Assembly (NCBI GenBank): GCA_039096225.1
Contig: JBBPEB010000009.1
Coordinates: 1,019,001-1,083,000 of the forward strand
Direction of reading: 5' to 3'
Length of the DNA: 64,000 nt
Source: Blastocystis sp. Blastoise
Taxonomy: Eukaryota > Sar > Bigyra > Opalinata > Blastocystidae
The notes beneath the pieces are model-generated. The model did no database searches. It was not told the DNA's origin and was given only the letters and a program-made list of their open reading frames with translations. A program made the position numbers and the translations under genes. Shown here one piece after another: positions 33,415 through 64,000 of the stretch. How positions within the stretch are numbered: position 1 is the first letter of the stretch; each line of letters opens with the position of its first letter.

Positions 33415-34341
33415 CACTTGAATTCAACTATAATGAAAATGTAATCCGATATTAATATTCTTTAAAATAAATTTTGTTATATATACAATAAATAAATACT
33501 TTAGAAATGCTTATACTCTATTATAAACATAATAAATAGTGGATAAAAGAACAAACAAAACTTGCAAATTTTTTAGAAGAATCTTAATGAAAATAAATCA
33601 AAAATAATTAGAGAATTGCTAAAAGACCGCGAATATATTTTGTAAACTTTATTTTGTTGTATATGTCTCTTTAAGCAATTTATAAGCATTTAAAATGTTC
33701 TTTTAGATCAATTCATGCAATATAGCTTCGTATAAAGATAAAAAAATACTGATATCAATGGATTTTTGATTAAATCATTTGATTTTCTTATTATTAAGTT
33801 TGTTCAAACCTTGATTTTATGCTCTAAGAATTCTAAAATAATAGATAGTTATGTTCAAGTGACTCAAATAATGTTTCTATAATGTGAATGAAGTCTTTTT
33901 AAGATTAACTTACGAATTATTCAATAATTTCAATTAATATGATTTATAAATATGAATATATAGTTTATTTCATAATTAAGAATAGAAATATACCTTAGTT
34001 TAACCACATAAAAAGCGTATTTTGTGAAATATTTGATATAAATTCATAATAAAATACTTTTTTGAGTATAATAACAAACTTAATATATAAATATCAATTA
34101 AAATGAATCACATATACAATATTGACTGATATAAATAGATAAAACAATCAATCATGAGTTTTAAAACTTGTGAATTCATTTGAGGAATTCAGTTTACAGC
34201 TGAAATTGTTTTAATATTTTTAATAATTTCATTTTTGTCTATTTTTCATTGATATTCAATATTTAACACGTATTTCTTATTTTAAATACAGGAACAAGAT
34301 ATATCTGTTATGAAAATAATTATATAATGTTTTAAGAAGAG
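33415..34341. other. Head-to-head intergenic region between B5 and B6
   Basis: A 0.9-kb AT-rich spacer separating the divergent starts of a minus-strand and a plus-strand BTB-LRR gene. It should contain both promoters. I see no distinctive element and no further gene. Confidence 0.45.
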
Positions 34342-38283
<3,942 letters not shown>

Positions 38284-38607
38284 GAAAAATAAGGAATATC
38301 TAGATTTTTTAAAAATTTCAATAAATCTTTTTTATATATTGTTATGTAATTATGTTTATAATATATATTTTGTTACTCTTGTTAATGAAATAATCTATTA
38401 AAAGTGATTATTTTTTTAACTATTTTAAAGCCAAACCCATTAATAAATATAAACATATAATTAAAATAAACACTTTAAGATAATTTATATAAAAAAACAT
38501 ATACAATAAAAAATATAATAGTTCGTATAAAAAATGTTAAAAAGTTAATATATATTTATATATATATATTAAAGAAAATAGATATTTTTATATATAAATA
38601 ATTGTTC

Positions 38608-40104
38608 TTAAGCTCTTCCCCAGACTTCATAATCTTCTACTTTAAAATCATTTCTAGAATTAGCATTATTGGTATTCACAAATAATGAATGTTTTTGAGG
38701 AGTATTCACAGTAGTAAATGATTTTGAATTAGTCAATGCATTATTATTATTAGTATGGCAATTATCACCTATATATATATCACTGCCACCACCAAATACA
38801 GGGCCATAAGAAGAACGACAATATATACCTCTACCTATGCCATTATGTAGATATTGAGTAGGAGGAATACCATGTTCATTACTTAATGTAAAGAGAAATT
38901 CTTTAGAAGGAGATTTTTCACAGTTACTTGTTCTAGATTCCCAACTTTGATCTGTATATCCTCCAAATATATTAATATGATTATCATGACCTATATGTTT
39001 AATAAGAGTAACTGTTTCTCCTTTATTGTCACAATATTTATGGAATTCATGTGCAGAATAATTATGTTCACTTGCTTTAAATAATAATTCCCATTTCTTT
39101 GCTTTACCAAGCCAATTTACTAATGACTTTGTAAGTTCTTTATCAATAATAGTTGATTGTTTGAACCATCCTGGAATCATTGCTTCTTTCACAGCTTCTC
39201 TTCCTTGATCACCAAATAAGTCAATCATTTCGTTCTCAAATAATTCTTTATTAATATCAATAATCTTATCTTCTTCTATATCTATATATCCATTATTCAC
39301 ATATCCAGTAATATATTCAATATATTCGTATTTCTTATTCACATATAAACTATCATCAATATGATTAAAATCAATAAAACCATTATCATAATTCTTAATA
39401 TAATTATTCCATAATCCATTCTTTATTAAATATTCTTTAATAATATCATTCTTATTTCCATTTATAATCAAATCTATTTCATCTCCTTCTTCATATTTCT
39501 TTTTCTTTATATTTCTTCTTTCTCTGCAAGCAATCAATTCTAAAGGAATCACTAAGCCACAAAATTCAAATAATTCTAATATTTCTAATTGTTGTTCATA
39601 AGAAAATTGAGTAAAATTGACTTTCTTTCCATTCAAATAATCTAATAAAATATAAACATAACCATCATTGCCAGGATAATCAAGATATATAGATCCATCA
39701 TTTGCTCTATATTCTTCTTCACGTTGATCATCTATAAAAGAACCTTTCAACGAATCTAAAACTGATTTCGATATTTGAAATATAGGACCATTATTGGTAA
39801 ATCGTATTAAATCCATATCATTATCATCATTATCATCCATATTCACATTCATATCCTCATTATTCTTACTTTCATAAACACATTTCTTTTCAAATTCATC
39901 TCTTTCACCTTCCTTTTCAATACAATCATCTCCAATATGTTTTATAAGTCTATTAATCGACATTCCAGAATGTATACCAAGATTCATTACAGATCCAAAT
40001 ACATTAACTACATCTTTCATCAATTCTTCATATACATTGATATCCTCCTTCAATCTATTAAACTTATCAATATCAAATAACACCTTTTCTTTCACCATTC
40101 TCAC
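38608..40104 (-). CDS. BTB(T1)-TLDc protein, family A copy 4 (intronless)
   Basis: A single 498-codon frame contains the complete family A layout. It has an N-terminal helical region with SGMSINRLIKHIGDD, an acidic spacer, a T1/BTB-like domain at about 97-182 (IRFTNNGPIFQISKSVLDSL), a basic region (ACRERRNIKKKKYEEGDE) and a TLDc domain at about 330-498. The TLDc shows KKWELLFKASEHNYSAHEFH, NIFGGYT, IYCRSSYGPVFGGGSD and VEDYEVWGRA. Unlike copies 1-3 it has no intron at the LLF^ASEH junction, where the codon is a continuous AAA. A second Met two codons in (MVKEKVLF, from 40098) matches the start of the other copies and is the likelier initiator. It is divergent from family B copy 7, only ~160 bp away. 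Function is not established; TLDc domains are linked to oxidative-stress resistance and V-ATPase control. Confidence 0.88.
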   Translation of the reverse strand: MRMVKEKVLFDIDKFNRLKEDINVYEELMKDVVNVFGSVMNLGIHSGMSINRLIKHIGDDCIEKEGERDEFEKKCVYESKNNEDMNVNMDDNDDNDMDLIRFTNNGPIFQISKSVLDSLKGSFIDDQREEEYRANDGSIYLDYPGNDGYVYILLDYLNGKKVNFTQFSYEQQLEILELFEFCGLVIPLELIACRERRNIKKKKYEEGDEIDLIINGNKNDIIKEYLIKNGLWNNYIKNYDNGFIDFNHIDDSLYVNKKYEYIEYITGYVNNGYIDIEEDKIIDINKELFENEMIDLFGDQGREAVKEAMIPGWFKQSTIIDKELTKSLVNWLGKAKKWELLFKASEHNYSAHEFHKYCDNKGETVTLIKHIGHDNHINIFGGYTDQSWESRTSNCEKSPSKEFLFTLSNEHGIPPTQYLHNGIGRGIYCRSSYGPVFGGGSDIYIGDNCHTNNNNALTNSKSFTTVNTPQKHSLFVNTNNANSRNDFKVEDYEVWGRA

Positions 40105-40262
40105 TTAATACATAAAAAACTATTACAAAGTCATTTTTCAATTGCTTAGTTTTTAAAAAAAAATCAGCATATTGACACAGTTTTCTTATTTAAAAAGTTG
40201 TAGTTTTTTCTATCATTTTTATAAATTTATATTTTTTATTTGTTTTTTATTTTTATAAATAT
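40105..40262. promoter_or_regulatory. Probable shared promoter between A4 and B7
   Basis: About 160 bp separate the start codons of a minus-strand BTB-TLDc gene and a plus-strand BTB-LRR gene, both with open frames. The interval must hold both 5' UTRs and both promoters. It contains T-rich and A-rich tracts but no recognisable specific element, so the call rests on arrangement only. Confidence 0.35.
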
Positions 40263-44262
<4,000 letters not shown>

Positions 44263-45473
44263 TATTTTCTTATATATAAAATACATATGTTATCTCCTTA
44301 ATATGTACTATAGAATTATTATATACTTATTATATTAATATATATATTTAAACAATTATATATATAAATGTAATTTTCGTATATATATAATACATATATA
44401 TTTTTATTCATTATTTTTATAAAGTATTATTATTAGTATATATATATATTCATTGAATGATCCATGATTTAATAATTAAATACTAATACATATATTCATT
44501 TTTAACTCTTTTTTTATAAATATTTATTATCAACAAATTATTTAGTTATAAAGCATATCGTTTTTCTTTGTATTCTCATTTTATTCTATAAAATATATAT
44601 CAGAATATAAAATTATACATATTTTTATTATGTAAATATTTCTTTATTATATTTTATTATTTTATTAAATACTATACTATTTAAATAACCATACATATAT
44701 ATATATAAATGGTTTCAGATATTAAAGTATTTTTCATTCTTAGAAACAAAGAAATTATAATAACTCTGTTATTATTTAAACAGTATTTCTAATTGAATAA
44801 AATTACTTTTTGAAATTTATTTGTTCTTTATTTTAGATACACATTTATATGCATATGCATAGCTAATCATGAAAATCTAGCTGAAAAACTGTAGTTCCTT
44901 ATTAACATACATATAATTTGAGTTTAAAAAAATAATAATAAAAAATTAATAATGATAAAGATACAAAAAACAAAAAGCATTTGAATTAAATTGAATATAA
45001 ATATATAGTATCTATATATAACAAAGTATTTGATTATTGTTAAATAAAAGAATGTAGTTCTATATATATCAACACATTGATATGTCATCCAAAAATCAAA
45101 TATATATGTATATATTTCATTAAATAGAATAGTAGTATATAAAATGCATCAAACAAAACAATATAAATATATGAATCAATTTATTTAGAGAGACATAAAA
45201 GAATATATGTAAACAAATCTATTTAAATATATAAAGCGAAAGACCACAACAAATTCTTTGCTAATTATATATATATGTAATAAATAATTGATGTATCAAT
45301 ATAAAACATAAATGTCTATAAATGTGAAAAGCTAGAAAAAAAAGAATAAATCTAAAATAAATTGTAACAAAAAAAATAATGCCAAAAAAAGGTAATTAAA
45401 AAATTGACAAAAAAAATGAAGAAAAAATGAAAATCGTGTTAAGGTTTTTATTATTATAATATATATATATAAT
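44263..45473. other. Intergenic boundary between the cluster and conserved genes
   Basis: A 1.2-kb AT-rich gap between the last BTB-LRR gene and the 3' end of the chromatin remodeller, which converge here. No frame, RNA gene or mobile element is supportable. Confidence 0.5.
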
Positions 45474-56543
<11,070 letters not shown>

Positions 56544-57287
56544 TTTTGTTAATCACAAGATTTTCTGAGAGTTCAAAAATCAAATCTATAAGAAAAAATA
56601 AGTAGGTAAAGTCAGAAATTCTTTAAAGAATAGAAAGGAAAAGAACTAAAAATATTATTTACTTCGATTTAGAGATCTTTAAAAACCGTATAACTTTCAA
56701 TTAATTTAATAAATGTAATTAATAAAAATTATTCTCTAGAGATAATTACAAGAAACAAAATGACAAAGTATACAATTAGGAGGGCACAACTTCCAAAAAT
56801 AAAAATTATGCCTTTTGATTAGCCGCTAAATGTATTGAAAAAACACTTGGTTATTTTCTTCTTTAGGATTTTCATGATTATCTATTACGAAGAAAGCCAA
56901 ATAATATATTTTTTCATTATTATTTTGCTTTATAAAAAATATCTTAATAAACGAAAATCATGATTATGTTTAAAAAGAGCTCGCTATTCCCGCTATTGAT
57001 TTATGATTTTATAATTCTGGAAATAATCACGATAATCGTAAATATATATTAAAGTGGGAAATAAAAGCGGGTTTTTATATTTTGGTACCATTTCAATTTT
57101 ATTTCCCTCCTAAAAATAGTGCATCATTTTCTACAGAACTTTGTATTTTAAGAATAAATCAGTATTCTTTAAGACTATTCAATGAACAGCATCGTTAAAG
57201 TCTTATTTAGTCATCAATATATTCAAAAATAGCAATGTAGAAACTATACAAAAGAAAGAATACAAAGAAATGAAAATGAATGGATTT
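56544..57287. other. Intergenic and probable 5' region of the remodeller
   Basis: This stretch is less AT-rich than the cluster spacers and contains several inverted-repeat-like copies of atcatgatta and tcacgataatcg (56868-57040), which could be regulatory. No coding exon was found. A 5' UTR intron cannot be excluded. Confidence 0.4.
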
Positions 57288-57999
57288 TTATTCTGAATCG
57301 TCACCAAATGACAATAAATTTTTATTTTGAATCAAATTCTTTTTTTGTTGTGATTTGGACGTTGCTTTCTTCTGTTGCTTTTTATGAATACCAACGGTAA
57401 CAAGATTCTTATCATGTAATTCTTTCTTTTTAATCTCATTCTCCTGTTGATCTATATTAAATAATATAAAAAGATTGAATATAAATGAAACTTTTGAATA
57501 AAAAGCTAATGAATTCTATAATATGTTTAAATAAAAGCAAAAATATATATATTCAGATAATAAAATAACAAGGAAACCTACTTAATTGTGTAAAATCTTC
57601 TTTCTTCCATTCTTGTCCCTGTTTTTGTATTCTTGATTCATCATACACAGATCCTTTCATATCTTTTGATAACTGATTGACCATTTCATGAACTTTATTA
57701 TTATTCTTCGCTTTTGGAATTAACGGTTTTCTTTCTTTTTCTGCATCAATATCTAAATCTTTTTTAGAATCATTCTCATCTTCGGTTGCATAAAAAGGAT
57801 CTGCATACTCTTTAGAAATAGTATTTCCATTCTCATCAAGAATGACAGGTTCTTCTTCAATTTCTTCATGTTTTGATGTTACTGGTCCTTTACATAATCT
57901 AGATTCACCAAGTAGATTTTGATATTGCTGAAGAAATTTTGGAACAGGACAATTGAATGAAAGTTCTCCAACTCGATTTGAATTATTTTTCTTAGGCAT
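57288..57999 (-). CDS. KIAA1143/DUF4604-like nuclear protein
   Basis: Exons 57999-57582 and 57451-57288 total 582 nt, 193 residues. The protein is short, hydrophilic and Lys/Asp/Glu-rich. Its N-terminal segment (VGELSFNCPVPKFLQQYQ) and C-terminal box (NKNLLSFGDDSE, preceded by Lys/Gln-rich sequence) resemble the two conserved ends of the KIAA1143/DUF4604 family, whose middle is low-complexity. That assignment rests on remembered pattern rather than an alignment, so it is moderate. Function of the family is not established. The phase-1 junction NQQENE reads cleanly. It lies between the remodeller (same strand) and a divergent ubiquitin-like gene only ~140 bp away. Confidence 0.6.
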
Positions 58000-58141
58000 T
58001 TTATGAATATCTTAAAAATGAATTTAAAAATAATAAAAAAATAAAGTATGATAAATAAAAACAATAAAAATAAAAATAAAAAAATTTTTTGTTTTTTTTT
58101 GAATAATATGTTTTTCGTGAATTATTTTCTAACAATCAATA

Positions 58142-58436
58142 ATGGAAACATTTAAATATATAAAAGCTACTTCTAAGGATCAAACAATGTATGTGGTGTG
58201 TAATATAGGTGACACTATGATGAGCATCAAACAAGAATTAGCAAGGATTAATGCAATTCAACCCTCACAAATAGAATTATCACAAACATCAGATGTATAT
58301 TCGAAGTCAATTAATTCTATACGTTCTTTATGTATTCATTTTTTTATAGGAAGGTGAAAATGTCATATGCGAAGATAAAACAGAGTTAACAAAGGATGAT
58401 CTATATCAAACATTTAATTATAAGATCATCAATTAA
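58142..58436 (+). CDS. Small ubiquitin-like-fold protein
   Basis: Exons 58142-58294 and 58350-58436 encode 79 residues. The pattern is that of a ubiquitin-like fold: a beta-hairpin (FKYIKATSKDQTMYVVCNI), a helix (DTMMSIKQELARI), then a P-x-x-I-x-L strand (QPSQIELS) and a closing region. It lacks a C-terminal Gly-Gly, so it is not a conjugated modifier. Elongin-B-type or another adaptor UBL is possible, but I cannot choose between them. The 55-nt intron begins GTATAT and ends TTTATAG. The gene is divergent from the DUF4604-like gene. Confidence 0.65.
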
Positions 58437-58807
58437 AATATAAATTCTATTTAATGAAGATTCATCATTTTTTTCTCATTTTATAAATATAGTTTTATTT
58501 GCATTTAATTATTATCAGTTATATTTTTAAAACTACTTTTACTCTTTTTAGGTTATTTTTTTATATTTAATTTATCATGAATTATTAAAGTATCAATATA
58601 AGTTGATGAATTATTATTTAATAAATGACTAGAATACTATTATATATATTATTTTCTATGCTCACTTTAAACAATTGATGAGTTTAGTTTTTCGTTATTT
58701 TCAATATTCAATAAACTTATAGGATGTTATTGCATATAAACAAACAACTAACAATAGAAACGATATTTAAAAATTAATGTAAAACGAATACTGTTTCCTT
58801 TTTAAAA
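58437..58807. other. Convergent intergenic region
   Basis: A 370-bp AT-rich spacer between the 3' ends of the ubiquitin-like gene and the unrecognised minus-strand gene. Nothing else is visible. Confidence 0.5.
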
Positions 58808-59446
58808 TTATTCCATTTTTTTTCTTTTTGTATTTAGCCATGAATCTAGAATATCCATTTTACTTTTTGTTTTTGAATCATTATTTATATATTTATGTTC
58901 ATTTGAATTGACTTTCTTTATTTGTTCTTTATTTCTTTTAGATACATTACTAGATAAATTTTCTTTCTTTTTCTGTTCTATCAATTGAGAGAGTTTAGTT
59001 TTTATTTGTTGGAATATTGAGTTATTCTTTAAATAGGAATAACAAATAGAATATATAGTTTCTGTATTATTTTGTTTTAGTTCTTCATTTGATATATACT
59101 TGACTATATCTCCTATTTGATAAGATATAACAAGTAATAGAAATTTAGACATAGCATAAGAAATAGGAATAGAAAATAAAGTTGATATTTTGTGAACTGC
59201 TTCTCGATTATTAATTATACTAAAATAATAATATTTAATATATATATAATATTCTATAATTTAGAGAGAATTATATAGAATAGAATATAATAATAATAAT
59301 CATAGTATATAATTTAGAGAGAATTATATGGAATAGAATATATTATATAATAATCATATTATATATATATAGAATACTTAGAGAGATGTATATAGTCCGT
59401 TAACGAAGATGAATCAGCAAATAATTGACATTGAGAGAGTCGATCC

Positions 59447-59488
<42 letters not shown>

Positions 59489-59581
59489 AATAAATAAATA
59501 TTTACATGAATAATAGATAATAATTCTGGTTTTAATGTCGATTTCATATCATTCTTTTCATTTGTTATATCTATTATAATT

Positions 59582-59613
<32 letters not shown>

Positions 59614-59740
59614 ACTTGTTTCATCAGTAATTGTATCATTATTTGTAAAAATCACACTTTCTATAATTGAATCATCATCTTCATCTTCATTATTATTATT
59701 ATCATCATCATCTTCATTATTATTATTATCATCTTTATCT

Positions 59741-59774
<34 letters not shown>

Positions 59775-60601
59775 CATCATCTTCATCTTCATTATTATTA
59801 CTATTACTATTATAACCACATTCTCTATCACCAGTTACAATAGGCAAAGATTTATCTTCTATATAAATCAATAAGTGAAATCAATATACTATAATTCATA
59901 CCTGTCTCATTCTTATAATGAATTTCAGCTGGTAATGGTATATTCTTAATATTTGAATAATTTATCGAAGAATCTAATTATAATTTATAGAATATTCTAA
60001 AATTAATATATATATACTATTTTCATTTTCTACTTGAGATTCTTTAGCCATTATCTGATGTCTTTTAAATATTATATAATATTCTGGGAAAACATGTTTT
60101 AAAAACTATTTTTAAAAAATAGAGAATTCAGTGTTTAAAATATACAAACAATTGATTGGTAGTATTTGACTCTTTTGAATATTCAAGGATTTCATTAAAG
60201 AATTCTGTATACATTTGAATAAGATATTTCGAAATAAGGACACTTATTTCAGGTAATGAATCGTGATTAAAATGATAATACTCCATATTATTCTTTACAA
60301 ATTCATTAAACCATTCAGGCATATATATATTATTCTAGTATATATAAGTATATACATAAATAAATAAATAAAAACAAATACGATTCCTAATTCTTTTTCG
60401 ATAATGTCTGATTTGCTATTTAATAATAATAAAATATCATCCTTCTCATGATCACTCAAATCAACCCATAATGGACTCTAAATAAAAAATAATATTGATA
60501 ATTTTAATACTTACTTCCAGAATAGATTCATTCTTCTCTAATATCACACGAAGTTCTTTAAGAACTAATTCATATTTATCACTTATCTTCTGACTATTCA
60601 T
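58808..60601 (-). CDS. Unrecognised 439-residue protein, nine exons
   Basis: Exons 60601-60515, 60477-60382, 60334-60146, 60105-60018, 59973-59902, 59858-59616, 59570-59506, 59445-59378 and 59219-58808 join into one frame of 440 codons including the stop. The N-terminal third is predicted helical (LWVDLSDHEKDDILLLLN, MPEWFNEFVKNN, ISKYLIQMYTEFFNEILEYS). A Lys/His-rich piece follows, then a long Asp/Glu/Asn low-complexity insert (about residues 190-260) and a second helical region (YAMSKFLLLVISYQIGDI). The C-terminus is basic, ending MDILDSWLNTKRKKME. I do not recognise the family. A Met at 60670 is in frame, but it would leave only 17 bp to the divergent gene, so 60601 is preferred. Confidence 0.65.
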
Positions 60602-60687
60602 AATAAAGTACTCTTTTTTTTTAATGTGATTAAAAACATGGGAATTTCCTTTACACTTTTTTCTTCTCATTAGTTGTTATTAAAAGA

Positions 60688-62236
<1,549 letters not shown>

Positions 62237-62646
62237 ATTATATTTATCATTTACATATTTTTAACTCTATCAATTATTATTACAAATTAAAATTCATATA
62301 CTTTTGTTTTTTTTCCATTATTATATGTTTTCATATTATTTATTTGAAATTCTTAAAAAATAGATATATTTTATATGTATAACATGGTTTATTCTTATTT
62401 TAAATCCAAATATATTTTAATATAAAAAAAAGGTTATCATTTCCAAAGATATATAGATATTATTACACTAATAAACTATAACCATATATAATGATGATAT
62501 CATAACTTGAGAAAAAATAAAACCCTAAAAAAAATATAATTCATTAAACAACTAACTAATAACATATAGGGAACTTATCATTATTTATATTCTATTCGAT
62601 TAAACATATAAATATGCATTATATATATATATATTTCTTCTTCTAC
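62237..62646. other. Convergent intergenic region
   Basis: A 410-bp AT-rich gap between the 3' ends of the CCCH-ABITRAM and GNAT genes. No feature can be supported. Confidence 0.5.
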
Positions 62647-63557
62647 TTAATGAACTCTTCCTGGAATATATTCTCTACACCAACAAATATGTCCATCTTT
62701 TCCAAGTAAAGTATTATATGTGATTCGAGCTGGATTCTTTATATCTTCACATATTTTATTCATAGTATACATATTCACTTCTTGAACATCTAACCCTATA
62801 TGATATCCTAAAGAAAGATAAAAAGGCAATGCACGCTTTAAACTCCATAAATGTAAATGCTATATATATATATATAGAAATTATTAAATATAGTATAATA
62901 TATAGAATATACACTATTCGTTATTAATGAAATAAAGAATAAATAATATATTTATATTTCCTTAATAAATAATTAAATATTATTATTATATATATATACA
63001 CAATTATAGGGAATAATACCATTTATATGATATTTCTGATTATGATACTCTTCTAAACGTCTCATAATTAATTTTCCTAATCCTTTACCCTTTATATATA
63101 TATAATTTATTAGTAGCATTATAAATAATAAATATATATATATATATTATTAGCATATATATTCATAATTAATAAAAATAATAATAAATATATATATATA
63201 TATATATACATGATAATCTTGACGAATATAAATTCGACTCATATAATTTTTATCGATTAAACATCCAGTTCCTACCAATCTAAAGAATATATGAATTGTA
63301 TTGAAATCAAAATTTAGTAACACATATATATATGCATAAATAACATACTCGCTATTCTCATTAAATGCAACAATATGATATGCTTCTTCTTCATCAATAT
63401 TTCTTTTGATTTCTTCAACGGAATGCAGTTTTGTTAATATATGCTGCCATTTTTCATCAGGATAATCATCAATCAAATATTCACGAACTACTTTTTGACA
63501 TAAATTCTGAATATCCTCATAATCATTCTCTGTAGCTTCACGAATCAAATAAGACAT
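62647..63557 (-). CDS. GNAT-family N-acetyltransferase
   Basis: Exons 63557-63349, 63279-63210, 63089-63000 and 62859-62647 give 582 nt, 193 residues. The N-terminal strand-helix (MSYLIREATENDYEDIQNLC) opens a classic GNAT fold. The central strand leads into the acetyl-CoA pyrophosphate loop RQDYHGKGLGKLIMRRL, an (R/Q)-x-x-G-x-G/A match that is assembled across the exon 2/3 junction and so supports the splicing. A later FYLSLGYHIG matches the conserved GNAT motif B region. The substrate cannot be read from sequence. It lies upstream of, and on the same strand as, no operon-like partner. A tRNA gene is just 5' of it. Confidence 0.82.
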
Positions 63558-63613
63558 TCCAAGTCAATAAAGAATAAATAAAGAGTTTTTGCAAAAAAAA
63601 TATTAAAAAGAAG

Positions 63614-63686
63614 CGCCCACCGGGGGGCTCGAACCCCCGACCACCAGGTTAAGAGCCTGGCGCTCTACCGACTGAGCTAGACGGGC
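63614..63686 (-). tRNA. trnK-CUU: tRNA-Lys (anticodon CTT)
   Basis: A 73-nt cloverleaf on the minus strand. The acceptor stem GCCCGTC pairs with GGTGGGC (two G-T wobbles), with discriminator G. The D-arm contains AGCTCAGTCGGTAGAGC. The anticodon stem CCAGG/CCTGG encloses loop CTCTTAA (anticodon CTT). The T-arm is GGGGGTTCGAGCCCCC. There is no intron. Its GC content is starkly higher than anything else in the window. Confidence 0.95.
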
Positions 63687-64000
63687 TTTATGGTAATTTT
63701 TCTGAAGTCACCTAGTTAAATTACAATAATAAAAAGTAGATAAGAAAACTTAGAGATATAAAAATATGTTTATTTTTTTAATATTAATAATAAAAGTGTA
63801 TGAAAATAGTTTTGTAAAGTACACAAATATAACTTATTTGAAGCAACAAATGGACACTGAATGATTATATAAACTTAAATAAAGTGACAACAGAAAAGTC
63901 TTTATAATGAAATATATATATATATAATAAAATATTTTAAATACATGAGCGCCGATTCAAAAGATTAAGAAATATATATTTAAAATGGTATTAAAAAAAT
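63687..64000. other. Right-edge AT-rich sequence
   Basis: About 310 bp upstream of the tRNA with no supportable gene. It probably contains part of the flank of a gene beyond the window. Confidence 0.45.

Noticed and set aside
60602-60670. An upstream Met extending the unrecognised minus-strand gene
   Set aside because: It would leave 17 bp between the start codons of two divergent genes, and the added residues look like translated 5' UTR.

Overview
This is a eukaryotic nuclear fragment that is extremely AT-rich. Almost every protein gene is split by very short introns of the form GTATATA...TATATAG, many of them nearly pure (AT)n or (TTA)n microsatellite. Coding exons carry in-frame poly-Asn runs, and TAA, TAG and TGA all behave as stops. 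Gene content points to a free-living or parasitic protist rather than a fungus, plant or animal: a CHD6-9-type remodeller, ABITRAM and TLDc proteins, with in-frame Asn runs reminiscent of Amoebozoa. I cannot fix the species from this sequence, and the amoebozoan lean is only an inference.

The window has two compartments. About 1.3-44.3 kb is an accessory gene cluster with nothing I recognise as housekeeping. It interleaves two multi-copy families. Family A has four copies (6.4-8.0, 14.7-16.3, 25.0-27.7 and 38.6-40.1 kb, all on the minus strand). It joins a KCTD/T1-like BTB domain to one or two C-terminal TLDc domains. Family B has seven copies (1.3-6.0 +, 9.5-13.5 -, 16.7-18.1 + remnant, 18.7-22.6 -, 29.6-33.4 -, 34.3-38.3 + and 40.3-44.3 +). 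It has a tiny first exon, a BTB-like exon, then 15-20 short exons each encoding one leucine-rich-type unit. I spliced three B copies by eye (20, 20 and 23 exons) and all three gave closed reading frames. Nearly all their introns are phase 1, so the repeat exons are symmetrical cassettes. One B copy is a truncated relic, one carries several lesions, one has a single nonsense codon, and one A copy has a -2 frameshift. Another A copy lacks the intron its relatives share. This is a birth-and-death locus. The BTB domains suggest cullin-3 adaptor-type proteins with a variable recognition module, but that function is inferred.

From 45.5 kb onward the genes are single-copy and conserved. In order they are: a 29-exon, about 2503-residue chromatin remodeller (minus), a KIAA1143/DUF4604-like gene (minus), a 79-residue ubiquitin-like protein (plus), an unrecognised 439-residue gene (minus), a gene joining a CCCH zinc finger to an ABITRAM/Simiate domain (plus), a GNAT acetyltransferase (minus) and a tRNA-Lys(CUU) (minus). 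The remodeller combines a PDZ-like domain, two chromodomains, a CHD7-like SNF2 motor, an AT-hook-like motif and a C-terminal PHD-zinc knuckle-PHD module. I know of no CHD protein with that combination.

The strongest candidates for something undescribed are the BTB-LRR/BTB-TLDc cluster with its one-exon-one-repeat architecture, the microsatellite introns, and the remodeller's domain order.
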